Source: an uncultured Erysipelotrichaceae bacterium
GTDB lineage: Bacteria > Bacillota_I > Bacilli_A > RF39 > UBA660
Length of the DNA: 9,830 bases
Assembly (NCBI GenBank): GCA_902766815.1
Contig: CACXEZ010000024.1
Location: 1 to 9,830, forward strand
Direction of reading: 5' to 3'
Position 1 is the stretch's first letter; the number at the start of each line of letters is the position of its first letter. Position numbers and translations under genes: made by a program. Of the stretch, positions 1-6,384 are shown piece by piece. The notes beneath the pieces were generated by a model. It saw only the letters and a list, made by a program, of their open reading frames with translations. It searched no databases and had not been told where the DNA came from.

Positions 1-527
1 TTAATGGAGATTATTATGGGGTACAAGAGGCAGGATATGTTTTAAAGAATGGAGTTATTTATCGAGATAAAGTAAAGAATCATCAAGAAGATTTGGTTAT
101 TTACAAAAATGGTACTTTTGCTGTTATTTGTGAGAATGATGTTTCTATAGAGACTCTTTTAAAAAATGATGCTTATCAAATTTTAGCTTTTGGTCCTCCT
201 TTGATAGAGGATGGTAAAATATCTGTATCTACTACTGATGAGGTTGGAAAATCAATGAATAGTAATCCTAGAACTGCAATAGGAATTATTAATCATCATC
301 ATTATGTGTTTATTGTGTCTGATGGAAGGACTAGTCAAAGTAAGGGATTATCTTTATATCAACTTGCTACTTTTATGGATAGTTTAGGATGTAAGATGGC
401 ATATAATTTAGATGGTGGTGGATCTAGTACGATGTATTTTAATGGAAGAATTATTAATCAACCTACTACGAATGGTAATAGGATCGGGGAAAGGAGTGTA
501 TCAGATATTGTCTATATTGGATATTAA
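1..527 (+). CDS. Phosphodiester glycosidase (NAGPA/DUF2233 family), 5'-truncated by window edge
   Basis: The reading frame is open from the first complete codon at position 3 to TAA at 525-527 (174 visible residues), so the true start lies upstream of the window. The family (NAGPA domain, also called DUF2233) contains phosphodiester glycosidases such as the uncovering enzyme of mannose-6-phosphate tags and bacterial proteins acting on exopolysaccharide or wall phosphodiesters, usually outside the membrane. Seen here are NGDYYG at visible residues 1-6 (the usual NGGFF-like opening of the domain), NPRTAIG at 88-94, SDGR at 106-109, NLDGGGSSTM at 135-144, and the closing GERSVSDIV. The whole catalytic domain therefore seems present, and only the N-terminal leader or membrane anchor is missing. 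A TTG at 93 is not the start, because conserved domain sequence lies before it. The next gene overlaps its 3' end, indicating co-transcription. Family assignment is strong; the substrate is unknown. Confidence 0.88.
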   Translation, partial: NGDYYGVQEAGYVLKNGVIYRDKVKNHQEDLVIYKNGTFAVICENDVSIETLLKNDAYQILAFGPPLIEDGKISVSTTDEVGKSMNSNPRTAIGIINHHHYVFIVSDGRTSQSKGLSLYQLATFMDSLGCKMAYNLDGGGSSTMYFNGRIINQPTTNGNRIGERSVSDIVYIGY

Positions 528-876
528 AAGATGGACTAAAAAATATTTGTATTTTAGTATATTTTTAATTGGTTTTTCCATTATCTATGAATGTTTTAGT
601 CATGGAGTTTATTCAAACTATATGATATTTGCTTTTCTTATTCCTCTTGTTTTGGGGTATATTTTATTGCCAATTGTTTTAAATAGGGCTCATTGGGCAT
701 CTGTTTTTTGCTATCACGCAAGTATTATGACTTTAACGATTGGGAGTGTAGTTAAGGGAGTATTAGATATCTATGGGACTACTAATAGCCTTGTTATTGT
801 ATATTTTATTGTGGGAATTGTTTTGCAAGTTATTAGTATTATTTTCAGATTTGTTTTTGAAAAGAGTTTAAGATAA
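508..876 (+). CDS. Small four-helix integral membrane protein, function unknown
   Basis: This gene would encode about 122 residues with four hydrophobic segments, at roughly residues 11-28, 38-58, 67-87 and 94-114, and a short basic C-terminus. It has no catalytic motif that I recognise. The conserved-looking stretch is IYECFSHGVYS (residues 26-36), between helices 1 and 2. I choose the TTG at 508 because AAAGGAG at 490-496 lies 11 bases upstream. A TTG at 517 is the alternative, and longer versions reaching back to 412 would only read the glycosidase gene out of frame. It overlaps the preceding gene by 20 bases, so translational coupling is likely, and the pair probably works on the same envelope process. 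Its role could be as a membrane partner of the glycosidase, but that is inference from position only. Confidence 0.7.
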   Translation: MSILDIKRWTKKYLYFSIFLIGFSIIYECFSHGVYSNYMIFAFLIPLVLGYILLPIVLNRAHWASVFCYHASIMTLTIGSVVKGVLDIYGTTNSLVIVYFIVGIVLQVISIIFRFVFEKSLR

Positions 877-902
877 GGATCTTTATTTCTTTATCTTTTT
901 TT
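870..902 (+). terminator. Rho-independent terminator after the glycosidase/membrane-protein pair
   Basis: AAGATAAGGA at 870-879 pairs with TCTTTATCTT at 888-897 (one G-U pair), leaving an eight-base loop. A run of T follows to 902. The stem overlaps the stop codon of the membrane protein. The hairpin is AT-rich and therefore modest in strength. Confidence 0.6.
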
Positions 903-1002
903 ATATGGAGAGTTTCATTTTAAACGATAACTATAAGATAACCAAAAAATAAATGTTGTTGGTCTAGGTTAAAATTAATAGAATTTTATGGTAAGAAAAT
1001 AC

Positions 1003-1032
1003 TTGAGAGTTTGTTAATTGATAGAGTATATT
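1003..1032 (+). promoter_or_regulatory. Possible sigma-A promoter ahead of the tnpB scar
   Basis: TTGAGA at 1003-1008 and TATATT at 1027-1032 are separated by 18 bases. Each differs from consensus at one position. In such AT-rich sequence chance matches are common, and the only downstream reading frame is a broken transposon gene, so this may be a relic or chance. Confidence 0.3.
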
Positions 1033-1055
1033 TTTTTAGTTAACTTTTTACTTTT

Positions 1056-1090
1056 AATGATTATTATTTGTTATGATGATATTATCATTG
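1056..1090 (+). repeat. Inverted-repeat hairpin at the presumed left end of the IS
   Basis: ATGATA at 1076-1081 and TATCAT at 1083-1088 form a perfect six-base arm pair around a single T. A wider pairing is AATGAT at 1056-1061 with ATCATT at 1084-1089. IS200/IS605 ends carry subterminal hairpins recognised as single strands by TnpA, and the position just before the tnpB start fits that role. AT-richness makes a chance palindrome possible. Confidence 0.35.
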
Positions 1091-1107
1091 TAAAGGGGTT
1101 GGTTAAT

Positions 1108-1451
1108 ATGTATAAAGCATTTAAATTTAGAATATATCCAAATGCTCCACAAAACTCATTTATCCAAATCTATTCAGGATGTATCTTTCTATGAAGTTGT
1201 TAGACAATTACAATACAAATCGTTATGGAAGGGAAGATATTTTTATCAGATAGATAAGTATTATCCATCTAGTCAGACATGTAATGTATGTAATCATATA
1301 GATAGAAAATATAAGAATTTAGTGATGCGGGTATATGAATGTAGTAATTGTCATCGTAGTAAGTATGGTAGCGACTAGCGGATCTAGTCTCTTGTCGAAG
1401 TATGGTTACAGGGTCAATGAAGCAGAAATACATTACCGTGAGATCATGTAG
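1108..1451 (+). pseudogene. tnpB: tnpB (IS605 OrfB) remnant: internal deletion plus loss of the RuvC-III region
   Basis: TnpB is the RNA-guided nuclease of IS200/IS605 elements and the ancestor-type relative of Cas12. Here the ATG at 1108, preceded by AAAGGGG at 1092-1097, opens with MYKAFKFRIYPN, a typical TnpB N-terminus. About twelve codons later the sequence jumps into a different frame that reads as TnpB C-terminal sequence (from about 1142): LSKSIQDVSFYEVVRQL, then YYPSSQTC, then a CxxC...CxxC zinc ribbon (CNVC and CSNC), stopping at 1376-1378. The bulk of a roughly 350-400-residue protein, including RuvC-I and -II, is absent. The DRDxNA RuvC-III motif expected just after the zinc ribbon is also missing. 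A third frame (1365-1451) reads through what may be the old C-terminal tail. The gene cannot encode an active nuclease. Identity as tnpB is firm; the exact joins are estimates. Confidence 0.82.
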
Positions 1452-1466
1452 CAAAATTTATTTTGG
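1361..1466 (+). ncRNA. Candidate omega-RNA / right-end structured segment of the IS
   Basis: This segment is visibly less AT-rich than its surroundings. It contains a perfect six-base-pair hairpin, GACTAG (1373-1378) with CTAGTC (1384-1389) around a CGGAT loop, a direct repeat AAGTATGGT at 1361-1369 and 1398-1406, and a terminal hairpin CAAAA/TTTTG at 1452-1465. In IS200/IS605 elements the omega-RNA that guides TnpB overlaps the end of tnpB and runs to the right end, which is this position. The full fold and the true 3' boundary cannot be determined by eye, and the segment could simply be decayed coding tail. Confidence 0.4.
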
Positions 1467-1495
1467 TTTGGTTCTATATAATTTTAGATATTTCA

Positions 1496-1525
1496 TTGCT
1501 TTACTTATCGAGTTTATGTTAGAAT
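1496..1525 (+). promoter_or_regulatory. Promoter of the coiled-coil gene, extended -10 type
   Basis: TTGCTT at 1496-1501 and TAGAAT at 1520-1525 are spaced by 18 bases, with a TGT extension at 1517-1519 just before the -10. The -35 is weak, which an extended -10 commonly compensates for. It would start transcription near 1532, a short distance ahead of the ATG at 1561. A similar TGTTAGGAT block occurs before the phosphoesterase gene at 9351-9359. Confidence 0.55.
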
Positions 1526-1560
1526 AGTGGATAGTTAGAGAGAAAGGTGTAATTGTAATT

Positions 1561-2131
1561 ATGTATTTAAAATCAAAATTAGAAAAGATACGAACTTATT
1601 CTCATATAGAAGAGAATTTAGAAAGTAAAAAACAAGAGTTAAAAAGATCTTGATGAGGAAATACTTGTAAATAGAAAGACTCTAGAACAATTGAAGACAG
1701 AGATTGAGTATTTAAAACAATTTATCAATTCCAAATTAAAAAAAGATTTTGATAAGGGTGACTATATGGTTGATATTACCAATTGTTATATCTTAGGTAT
1801 CAACGGAAAGAAATATATTACATTAAGAAAATGTAATACTATTGAAAGTGGATGGGATCCTCAAACGGGAACTATTTATTTTGATGATTATCAATATTAT
1901 GATGTACTTAATATCAAAAACCATCGTTATAAGTTTTTACATCAGTATATGTGTGCTAGTGCTATGATTACCGATGATGGAAAACCTGATTATGAAAAGC
2001 ATATTTTGGAAGCTTGTCCAGAATTATCTGTTTTTGTAGATAATAAAGTTCCAAACACTTATTTGAAAAAAATATATTATGAGATTAATGAACTTAGTGA
2101 TCATAAAAAATTGCTTAAGAAAATGTATTAA
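1561..2131 (+). pseudogene. Coiled-coil protein of unknown function, split by an apparent one-base frameshift
   Basis: An ATG at 1561, with GAAAGGTG upstream and a promoter at 1496-1525, opens a highly charged heptad-like sequence (residues such as LEKIRTYSHIEENLESKKQ) that hits a stop at 1651-1653. From about 1643 a second frame continues the same type of sequence (DLDEEILVNRKTLEQLK, then EIEYLKQFINSKLKKDF) to TAA at 2129-2131. Removing one A from the run at 1641-1645 would join both parts into one 189-residue protein: a coiled coil of about 60 residues followed by a globular domain with aromatic-rich sequence (FDDYQYYDVLN, YKFLHQYMC). I do not recognise the family. Either the gene is broken, the base is a sequencing or assembly error, or translation restarts at the in-frame TTG at 1691, giving a 146-residue product. 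The decayed IS lies directly upstream. Confidence 0.6.
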
Positions 2132-2171
2132 TAAAATAATTTAGATATATATTTAGCTTTTCTCTTTTAAA

Positions 2172-2200
2172 TTTACAATTTTAATGATAAGTGATATAAT
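2172..2200 (+). promoter_or_regulatory. Strong sigma-A promoter of the pgk operon
   Basis: TTTACA at 2172-2177 and a perfect TATAAT at 2195-2200 are separated by 17 bases, with TGA at 2192-2194 as an extended -10. Transcription should begin near 2207, only a few bases before the AAGGAG ribosome binding site at 2210-2215. The leader is very short and leaves no room for a riboswitch or attenuator. Confidence 0.82.
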
Positions 2201-2223
2201 ATAATTGCTAAGGAGAATGAAAC

Positions 2224-3405
2224 GTGAAAAGAACAATAGAAGATTTTGATTTAGAGAATAAAAAAGTTATTATTCGTGTTGATTTTAATGTACCAATGGA
2301 AAATGGTATCATTCAGGATGATACTAGGATTAGAGCTAGTTTAAAAACAATTAAGTATGCGATAGGGCATGGGGCTAAAGTTATTTTGATGAGTCATTTG
2401 GGTAAAGTAAAGAATAAGGAAGATTTGAAGAAAAATAATTTGTATCCTGTTAGTGTACGATTAGGAGAATTATTACATCGGGAAGTGTTTTTTTCTGATG
2501 TTACAAGAGGAGTCGATTTGGAGAAAAAAATCAACTCTATGAAAAATGGGGATGTTCTTTTAATACAGAATACTAGATATGAGGATTTGGATGGTAAAAA
2601 AGAAAGTGGTTGTGACGAGATTCTTTCTTCCTATTGGGCAAGTCTTGGAGATATATTTATTAATGATGCTTATGGAACATGCCATAGGGCTCATGCTTCA
2701 AATGTAGGAATAGCAAAACTTTTACCAAATGGAATTGGATTTTTAGTAGAAAATGAGATTAATAAGTTGGATGCTATTATGAAGGAAGATACTCATCCGT
2801 TTATTGTTATGATGGGTGGTGCTAAGATTCATGATAAAATGAAGGTGATTGAAAATTTAGGTGGTATTTGTGATAAATTGTTGATTGGTGGTGGGATGGC
2901 TTATACTTTCTTGAAGGCTTCGGGATTTGAAGTTGGAAACTCTTTAATTGATGAAGAAGGGATAGAATTTTGTAAGAAAATGTTAGAGATGTATCCTGAA
3001 AAGATTGTTTTACCTGTTGATCATGTTGTTGCTACTTCTTTGGATGATAAAAATACGAGTGTTAAAAGAATCGAGAGTACATTATCTTATGAGATGGGGT
3101 TTGATATTGGGCCAGAAACAATTCAATTATTTTGCGAGTATTTAAAGAGTGCTAAGAGAGTGATTATTAATGGACCGATGGGGATGTTTGAAAATCCGTT
3201 ATATCAAAATGGAACAAGATCTATTTATCAATGTATTGGTGAGAATAAAGTAAAGACTTTAGTGGGTGGAGGGGACTCTGCTGCTAGTGTTCATTTGTTA
3301 TCGCAAGAGAGTTATTTTTATCATATTTCCACTGGAGGAGGTGCAACGCTGGAATACTTAGAAGGAAAGGTTCTTCCGGGTATTTTAGTTATTTATGAAA
3401 AATAA
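2224..3405 (+). CDS. pgk: Phosphoglycerate kinase
   Basis: This enzyme transfers the acyl phosphate of 1,3-bisphosphoglycerate to ADP in cytosolic glycolysis, giving ATP and 3-phosphoglycerate. The 393-residue length is normal for bacterial PGK. Visible signatures are RVDFNVP at residues 18-24, DDTRIR at 32-37, SHLG at 57-60, NDAYGTCHRAHAS at 147-159, GGAK at 198-201, NGPMG at 316-320, GGGDSAA at 348-354 and STGGGA at 369-374, so both the substrate and nucleotide lobes are complete. One departure is IQNTR at 114-118, where most homologues have ENTR; the arginine itself is kept. Translation starts at GTG 2224, eight bases after AAGGAG. It is the first gene of the operon, directly after a consensus promoter. 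The next gene overlaps its end by 11 bases. No gap gene is next to it, unlike many Bacillota glycolytic operons. Confidence 0.96.
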   Translation: MKRTIEDFDLENKKVIIRVDFNVPMENGIIQDDTRIRASLKTIKYAIGHGAKVILMSHLGKVKNKEDLKKNNLYPVSVRLGELLHREVFFSDVTRGVDLEKKINSMKNGDVLLIQNTRYEDLDGKKESGCDEILSSYWASLGDIFINDAYGTCHRAHASNVGIAKLLPNGIGFLVENEINKLDAIMKEDTHPFIVMMGGAKIHDKMKVIENLGGICDKLLIGGGMAYTFLKASGFEVGNSLIDEEGIEFCKKMLEMYPEKIVLPVDHVVATSLDDKNTSVKRIESTLSYEMGFDIGPETIQLFCEYLKSAKRVIINGPMGMFENPLYQNGTRSIYQCIGENKVKTLVGGGDSAASVHLLSQESYFYHISTGGGATLEYLEGKVLPGILVIYEK

Positions 3406-4417
3406 TAAATTTAAGTTTGTTGTTAATTTATCTATTATTTTGGTTGTTTTGGTAATTGTTTTATATTTTTCTTTGAAAGATAATTATCGGGAAATTATGA
3501 ATGTGATTAAAAGTATGCATCCTATATGGCTTGTTTTGGCTATTTTGATATTATGTATTTATAGAGCTTTGGTTAGTTTAGGACATTATTTGCTTATCAG
3601 ACAAAATTATGAGAATGTTTCTTACTTAAAATGCTTGCAAATTAATTTTATTATTTTATTTTTTCATGGTGTGACTCCTTTTGCATCAGGTGGACAACCA
3701 ATGGAAGTATACTATTTACATGAGGAGGGAATAGCAATTCCTAAAGCTACTAATATTACGTTACAGAACTTTATAGTTTATCAGGTTTCTTTGGTTTTGC
3801 TGGGAATTTTTGCTTTGATATATAATATGTTTTTTCATTTGTTTCCTAGTGATCATTTTATTCAGAAGTTAGTTGTTTTGGGATTTCTAATTAATTCTTT
3901 GGTACTTGCTGTTACTTTTATATTAAGTTTTGGGAAAAAGATTAATCAATTTATTTTAGAAAAGGGCATTCATTTTATTGCTAAGTTGAAACTTATTAAA
4001 AATGAAGAAGAAGTGCAAAATAAATTTAGAAATTATTTAAATAATTTTCATGAGAATGCTTTGAAGTTAAAGAATAAGAAACATTTATTGGTTTTATATA
4101 TTATGATTAATACGTTGGGACTTTTTATATTGTATGGTATGCCTTATGTGATCGCTGTTGGACTTGGGGTCAATACTTCTTTCATAAAAACGATTGTTGC
4201 TACCGCTTATGTTATGATTATTGGCTCTTTTGTTCCTATTCCTGGCGGAACTGGAGGTATTGAATATGGATTCTTATTTTTCTATGGATACTTTATTAAG
4301 GGAAGCGTCTTAAATGCTATTATGTTAATATGGAGGTTTGTCAGCTATTATTTGGGAATGGTGTTTGGTGCAATTGCTTTATCCTTATATAGAAAGAAGG
4401 GAGAGAAATGCGAGTAG
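3395..4417 (+). CDS. Flippase-like integral membrane protein (LPG synthase TM / UPF0104 family)
   Basis: The 340-residue protein is very hydrophobic, with about eight membrane segments (for example residues 9-27, 43-66, 127-147, 157-178, 230-252, 262-283 and 306-331) and a basic hydrophilic loop around 180-230. Two motifs mark the family: SGGQPMEVYYL at 98-108 and PIPGGTGGIE at 281-290. This is the membrane domain found alone in UPF0104/YbhN-like proteins and at the N-terminus of MprF, where it moves lysyl-phosphatidylglycerol across the bilayer. The cytosolic aminoacyl-transferase domain of MprF is absent, so a lipid or glycolipid flippase-type role is more likely than lipid aminoacylation. 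It overlaps pgk by 11 bases, which implies translational coupling, and it overlaps the glycosyltransferase start by 10. The neighbouring glycosyltransferase suggests its cargo is a glycolipid; that is inference. Confidence 0.85.
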   Translation: MKNNKFKFVVNLSIILVVLVIVLYFSLKDNYREIMNVIKSMHPIWLVLAILILCIYRALVSLGHYLLIRQNYENVSYLKCLQINFIILFFHGVTPFASGGQPMEVYYLHEEGIAIPKATNITLQNFIVYQVSLVLLGIFALIYNMFFHLFPSDHFIQKLVVLGFLINSLVLAVTFILSFGKKINQFILEKGIHFIAKLKLIKNEEEVQNKFRNYLNNFHENALKLKNKKHLLVLYIMINTLGLFILYGMPYVIAVGLGVNTSFIKTIVATAYVMIIGSFVPIPGGTGGIEYGFLFFYGYFIKGSVLNAIMLIWRFVSYYLGMVFGAIALSLYRKKGEKCE

Positions 4418-5640
4418 GAATATTTACTGATACGTATACTCCTTATATTAATGGGGTTACTACTAGTGTTTTAATGTTAAAAAAATCATTAGAAAAAAAA
4501 GGTCATATTGTTTATATTGTTACTGTTAATGCAGAAAATAGAAAGTATCAAGTAGAGGAAAATGGGAAAGTCATTAGGATTCCGGGTATTCCTATTGGAA
4601 TTTACGACTATCGATTGACGGGAATTTATCCTATTAGAGCGATTAAAATGATTAAAAAGTGGAATCTAGATGTCATTCACTCTCAGACAGAGTTTGGTGT
4701 AGGAACATTTGCTAGAATTATTTCTAAGCAGCTTAATATTCCGTTAGTTCATACTTATCATACCATGTATGAGGATTATATTCATTATGTCACACATGGA
4801 TATTTTAATCGTTCTAGTAAAAAAATATTGGAGTATTTAACGGTGTTTTATTGTGATAAAACGATTTCTGAATTGGTAGTACCTACAAAGAAGGCTTACG
4901 AGTTATTTAAACAGAAGTATAAGGTAGATAGAAATGTTTATATTGTACCTACGGGGATTGATGTTGAAAAGTTTTATAAAGAGAATCATCCTAAATTAGA
5001 TGTTGCTAAAAAAAGACGCGATTTAGGGATTGCGACCTCTGACTTTGTTATTTTATTTGTGGGTCGTATTGGTAGTGAGAAGAATATTGATTTGTTGCTT
5101 AGCGCAATGAAGTCTTTAGTGAATATATCTTCTTGTATTAAGTTACTTGTTGTGGGAGATGGACCTGAATTGGATCAATATAAGTCATATGTTGATCGAA
5201 ATAACTTAAGTAAAAATGTTATTTTTGCGGGTAAGGTTCCTTGGAACGAGATAAGTACTTATTATTTGATTGCTGATTGTTTTACTACAGCATCTCATAC
5301 GGAAACACAAGGACTTACTGTTATTGAGGCTATGGCAGCTTCGCTTCCGGTGGTTGTTATTGATGATGGAAGTTTTACAGATACGGTTATTCATGAATTA
5401 AATGGATTGGTATTTAAGAATAGGAGAGAATATAAGAAATGTATTTTGAATTTATATCGTGATTCTTCTTTGTTACATCAATTGGGTAGTCAGGCTAGGA
5501 TATCTGCAGAAACTCATTCTTCTAAATACTTTGCTGAACAAATTTTAGATGTTTATCGAATTGCTATTAAGAACCATCCTAAACATAAAATTCTTTTTAT
5601 GGAGAAGGTTCATAACTTTTTTGAAAAGGAGGAAAGATAA
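4408..5640 (+). CDS. GT4-family glycosyltransferase, probable diacylglycerol glucosyltransferase
   Basis: This is a 410-residue GT-B-fold retaining glycosyltransferase. The N-terminal domain opens MRVGIFTDTYTPYINGV with the acceptor-side glycine loop (G16). The C-terminal domain has FVGRIGSEKN at 217-226, VVGDGPE at 248-254 and the GT4 E-x7-E pair E299/E307 within ETQGLTVIE, followed by an acidic, alanine-rich stretch typical of nucleotide-sugar binding. Overall it resembles the alpha-monoglucosyldiacylglycerol synthases that put glucose on diacylglycerol for membrane glycolipids and lipoteichoic acid anchors in low-GC Gram-positives. The basic, aromatic C-terminal tail would suit peripheral membrane binding. 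The start at ATG 4408 has AAGGGAG at 4397-4403. It overlaps the flippase-like gene before it and shares one base with tpiA after it. A related polyprenyl- or phosphatidylinositol-dependent mannosyltransferase remains possible, because GT4 acceptors cannot be read from sequence alone. Confidence 0.85.
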   Translation: MRVGIFTDTYTPYINGVTTSVLMLKKSLEKKGHIVYIVTVNAENRKYQVEENGKVIRIPGIPIGIYDYRLTGIYPIRAIKMIKKWNLDVIHSQTEFGVGTFARIISKQLNIPLVHTYHTMYEDYIHYVTHGYFNRSSKKILEYLTVFYCDKTISELVVPTKKAYELFKQKYKVDRNVYIVPTGIDVEKFYKENHPKLDVAKKRRDLGIATSDFVILFVGRIGSEKNIDLLLSAMKSLVNISSCIKLLVVGDGPELDQYKSYVDRNNLSKNVIFAGKVPWNEISTYYLIADCFTTASHTETQGLTVIEAMAASLPVVVIDDGSFTDTVIHELNGLVFKNRREYKKCILNLYRDSSLLHQLGSQARISAETHSSKYFAEQILDVYRIAIKNHPKHKILFMEKVHNFFEKEER

Positions 5641-6317
5641 TGGGAAAGTTAATTGTTTTAAATCATAAAATGAATTTAGAATATGATGATGTTTTTTCTT
5701 ATATTAATAGACTGAATCAGATAGATACTGATCATAATTTGATTGTTTGTCCTTCTAGTATTTATTTGACTGATTTTGTCAACCATTGCCATTGGGGAGT
5801 GGGTTCTCAAAATGTAAGTCTTTATGATGCTGGAAATTATACTGGAGAAGTATCTTGTTTACAATTAAAATCTATTGGAATAGAATATTCTATGATAGGG
5901 CATTATGAAAGAAAGAAATATTTTCATGAAACTGATGAGGATATTCATCAAAAATTAATTACTTGTTTGGAGAGTAATATTGTACCTATTTTATGTTTTG
6001 GAGAAACTGGTAAGAAAGAAGATATTTTGAGTTCTTTAGAAATACTACTTAAGGATATTGAGAGAATAGATTTCATTATTTTTGCTTATGAGCCAATGCA
6101 AGTTAAAAATAAGCAAAGCATTGATGATATTGAAGAGCAGGTAAAATTGATTTATAATTATTTATATGATAGGTATCAGACTAGGCCTAATATTGTTTAT
6201 GGTGGTGGAATTTATCAAAAGGATGTACAGGCTATTCTTAATATTTGTCAATTAAATGGTTTGCTTATTGGGGGAGTGTCTGCTGATATTGGTAAGATGG
6301 AGAAAATTCTTTCTTAG
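5640..6317 (+). CDS. tpiA: Triosephosphate isomerase, divergent short form
   Basis: This enzyme interconverts dihydroxyacetone phosphate and glyceraldehyde 3-phosphate. At 225 residues it is shorter than the usual 245-255. The catalytic set is kept: N8 and K10 in LNHKMN, H88 in IGHYERK, and E151 in AYEP. Other TIM signatures are SQNVSLYDAGNYTGE at 56-70, CFGET at 119-123 and YGGG at 187-190. The mobile lid that closes over the substrate is unusual: after EP the common VWAIGTGK reads MQVKNKQS, so the conserved tryptophan and the GTG are missing. The final phosphate loop reads GGVSAD instead of GGASL. AAGGAGG at 5626-5632, seven bases before the ATG, is the strongest ribosome binding site in the operon. 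It is the last gene, ahead of the terminator at 6342-6384. Function as TIM is likely, but altered kinetics are conceivable. Confidence 0.88.
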   Translation: MGKLIVLNHKMNLEYDDVFSYINRLNQIDTDHNLIVCPSSIYLTDFVNHCHWGVGSQNVSLYDAGNYTGEVSCLQLKSIGIEYSMIGHYERKKYFHETDEDIHQKLITCLESNIVPILCFGETGKKEDILSSLEILLKDIERIDFIIFAYEPMQVKNKQSIDDIEEQVKLIYNYLYDRYQTRPNIVYGGGIYQKDVQAILNICQLNGLLIGGVSADIGKMEKILS

Positions 6318-6341
6318 GTCATAGTTTGTAGTAGGTATTAG

Positions 6342-6384
6342 GGAAGTAAAAAAATAAGGATTTTTTTACTTCCTTTTAATTTTT
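6342..6384 (+). terminator. Terminator of the pgk-tpiA operon
   Basis: GGAAGTAAAAAAA at 6342-6354 pairs perfectly over 13 bases with TTTTTTTACTTCC at 6361-6373 around the loop TAAGGA. TTTTAATTTTT follows. It cleanly separates the operon from spo0A. Confidence 0.88.

Larger units (their letters stand above)
1056..1466 (+). mobile_element. Decayed IS200/IS605-type element (internally deleted, tnpB-only type)
   Basis: Between two intact transcription units lies a stretch that begins with an inverted-repeat segment (1056-1090), continues with a tnpB-like start at 1108, jumps to tnpB C-terminal sequence, and ends in a less AT-rich, hairpin-forming segment and a small hairpin at 1452-1465. This order (left-end hairpin, tnpB, structured right end) is that of IS200/IS605-family elements carrying only tnpB. 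No tnpA transposase is present, so the copy could move only if a TnpA acted in trans. The boundaries are approximate because such elements leave no target duplication, and I cannot see an empty site for comparison. Together with the flanks, the region from 877 to 1560 holds no intact gene. Confidence 0.6.

Noticed and set aside
412..507. Longer N-terminus for the small membrane protein, starting at 412
   Set aside because: This part only reads the conserved glycosidase coding sequence out of frame, and no ribosome binding site precedes 412.
1142..1378. A small zinc-ribbon protein gene as an independent functional gene
   Set aside because: It is the C-terminal fragment of TnpB, with the matching N-terminal fragment just upstream in another frame and no ribosome binding site of its own.
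1392..1399. A perfect TTGTCGAA (0A box) inside the IS remnant
   Set aside because: It is a single copy, not placed at any promoter, and lies in the structured transposon end; chance or RNA structure explains it better than Spo0A control.
1269..1454. Minus-strand open frame across the tnpB remnant, and similar ones at 5206-5394 and 8196-8393
   Set aside because: All lie opposite well-supported coding or IS sequence, lack ribosome binding sites and have no recognisable motif; they follow from AT-rich codon use.
1636..1653. Programmed -1 ribosomal frameshifting at the A-run of the coiled-coil gene
   Set aside because: The needed shift is +1, no proper slippery heptamer is in phase, and no downstream pseudoknot is evident; mutation or sequence error is simpler.
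6355..6380. Sigma-H promoter before spo0A based on AGGATTT at 6357-6363
   Set aside because: No GAAT-type -10 exists at the right distance, and the AGGA lies in the terminator loop.
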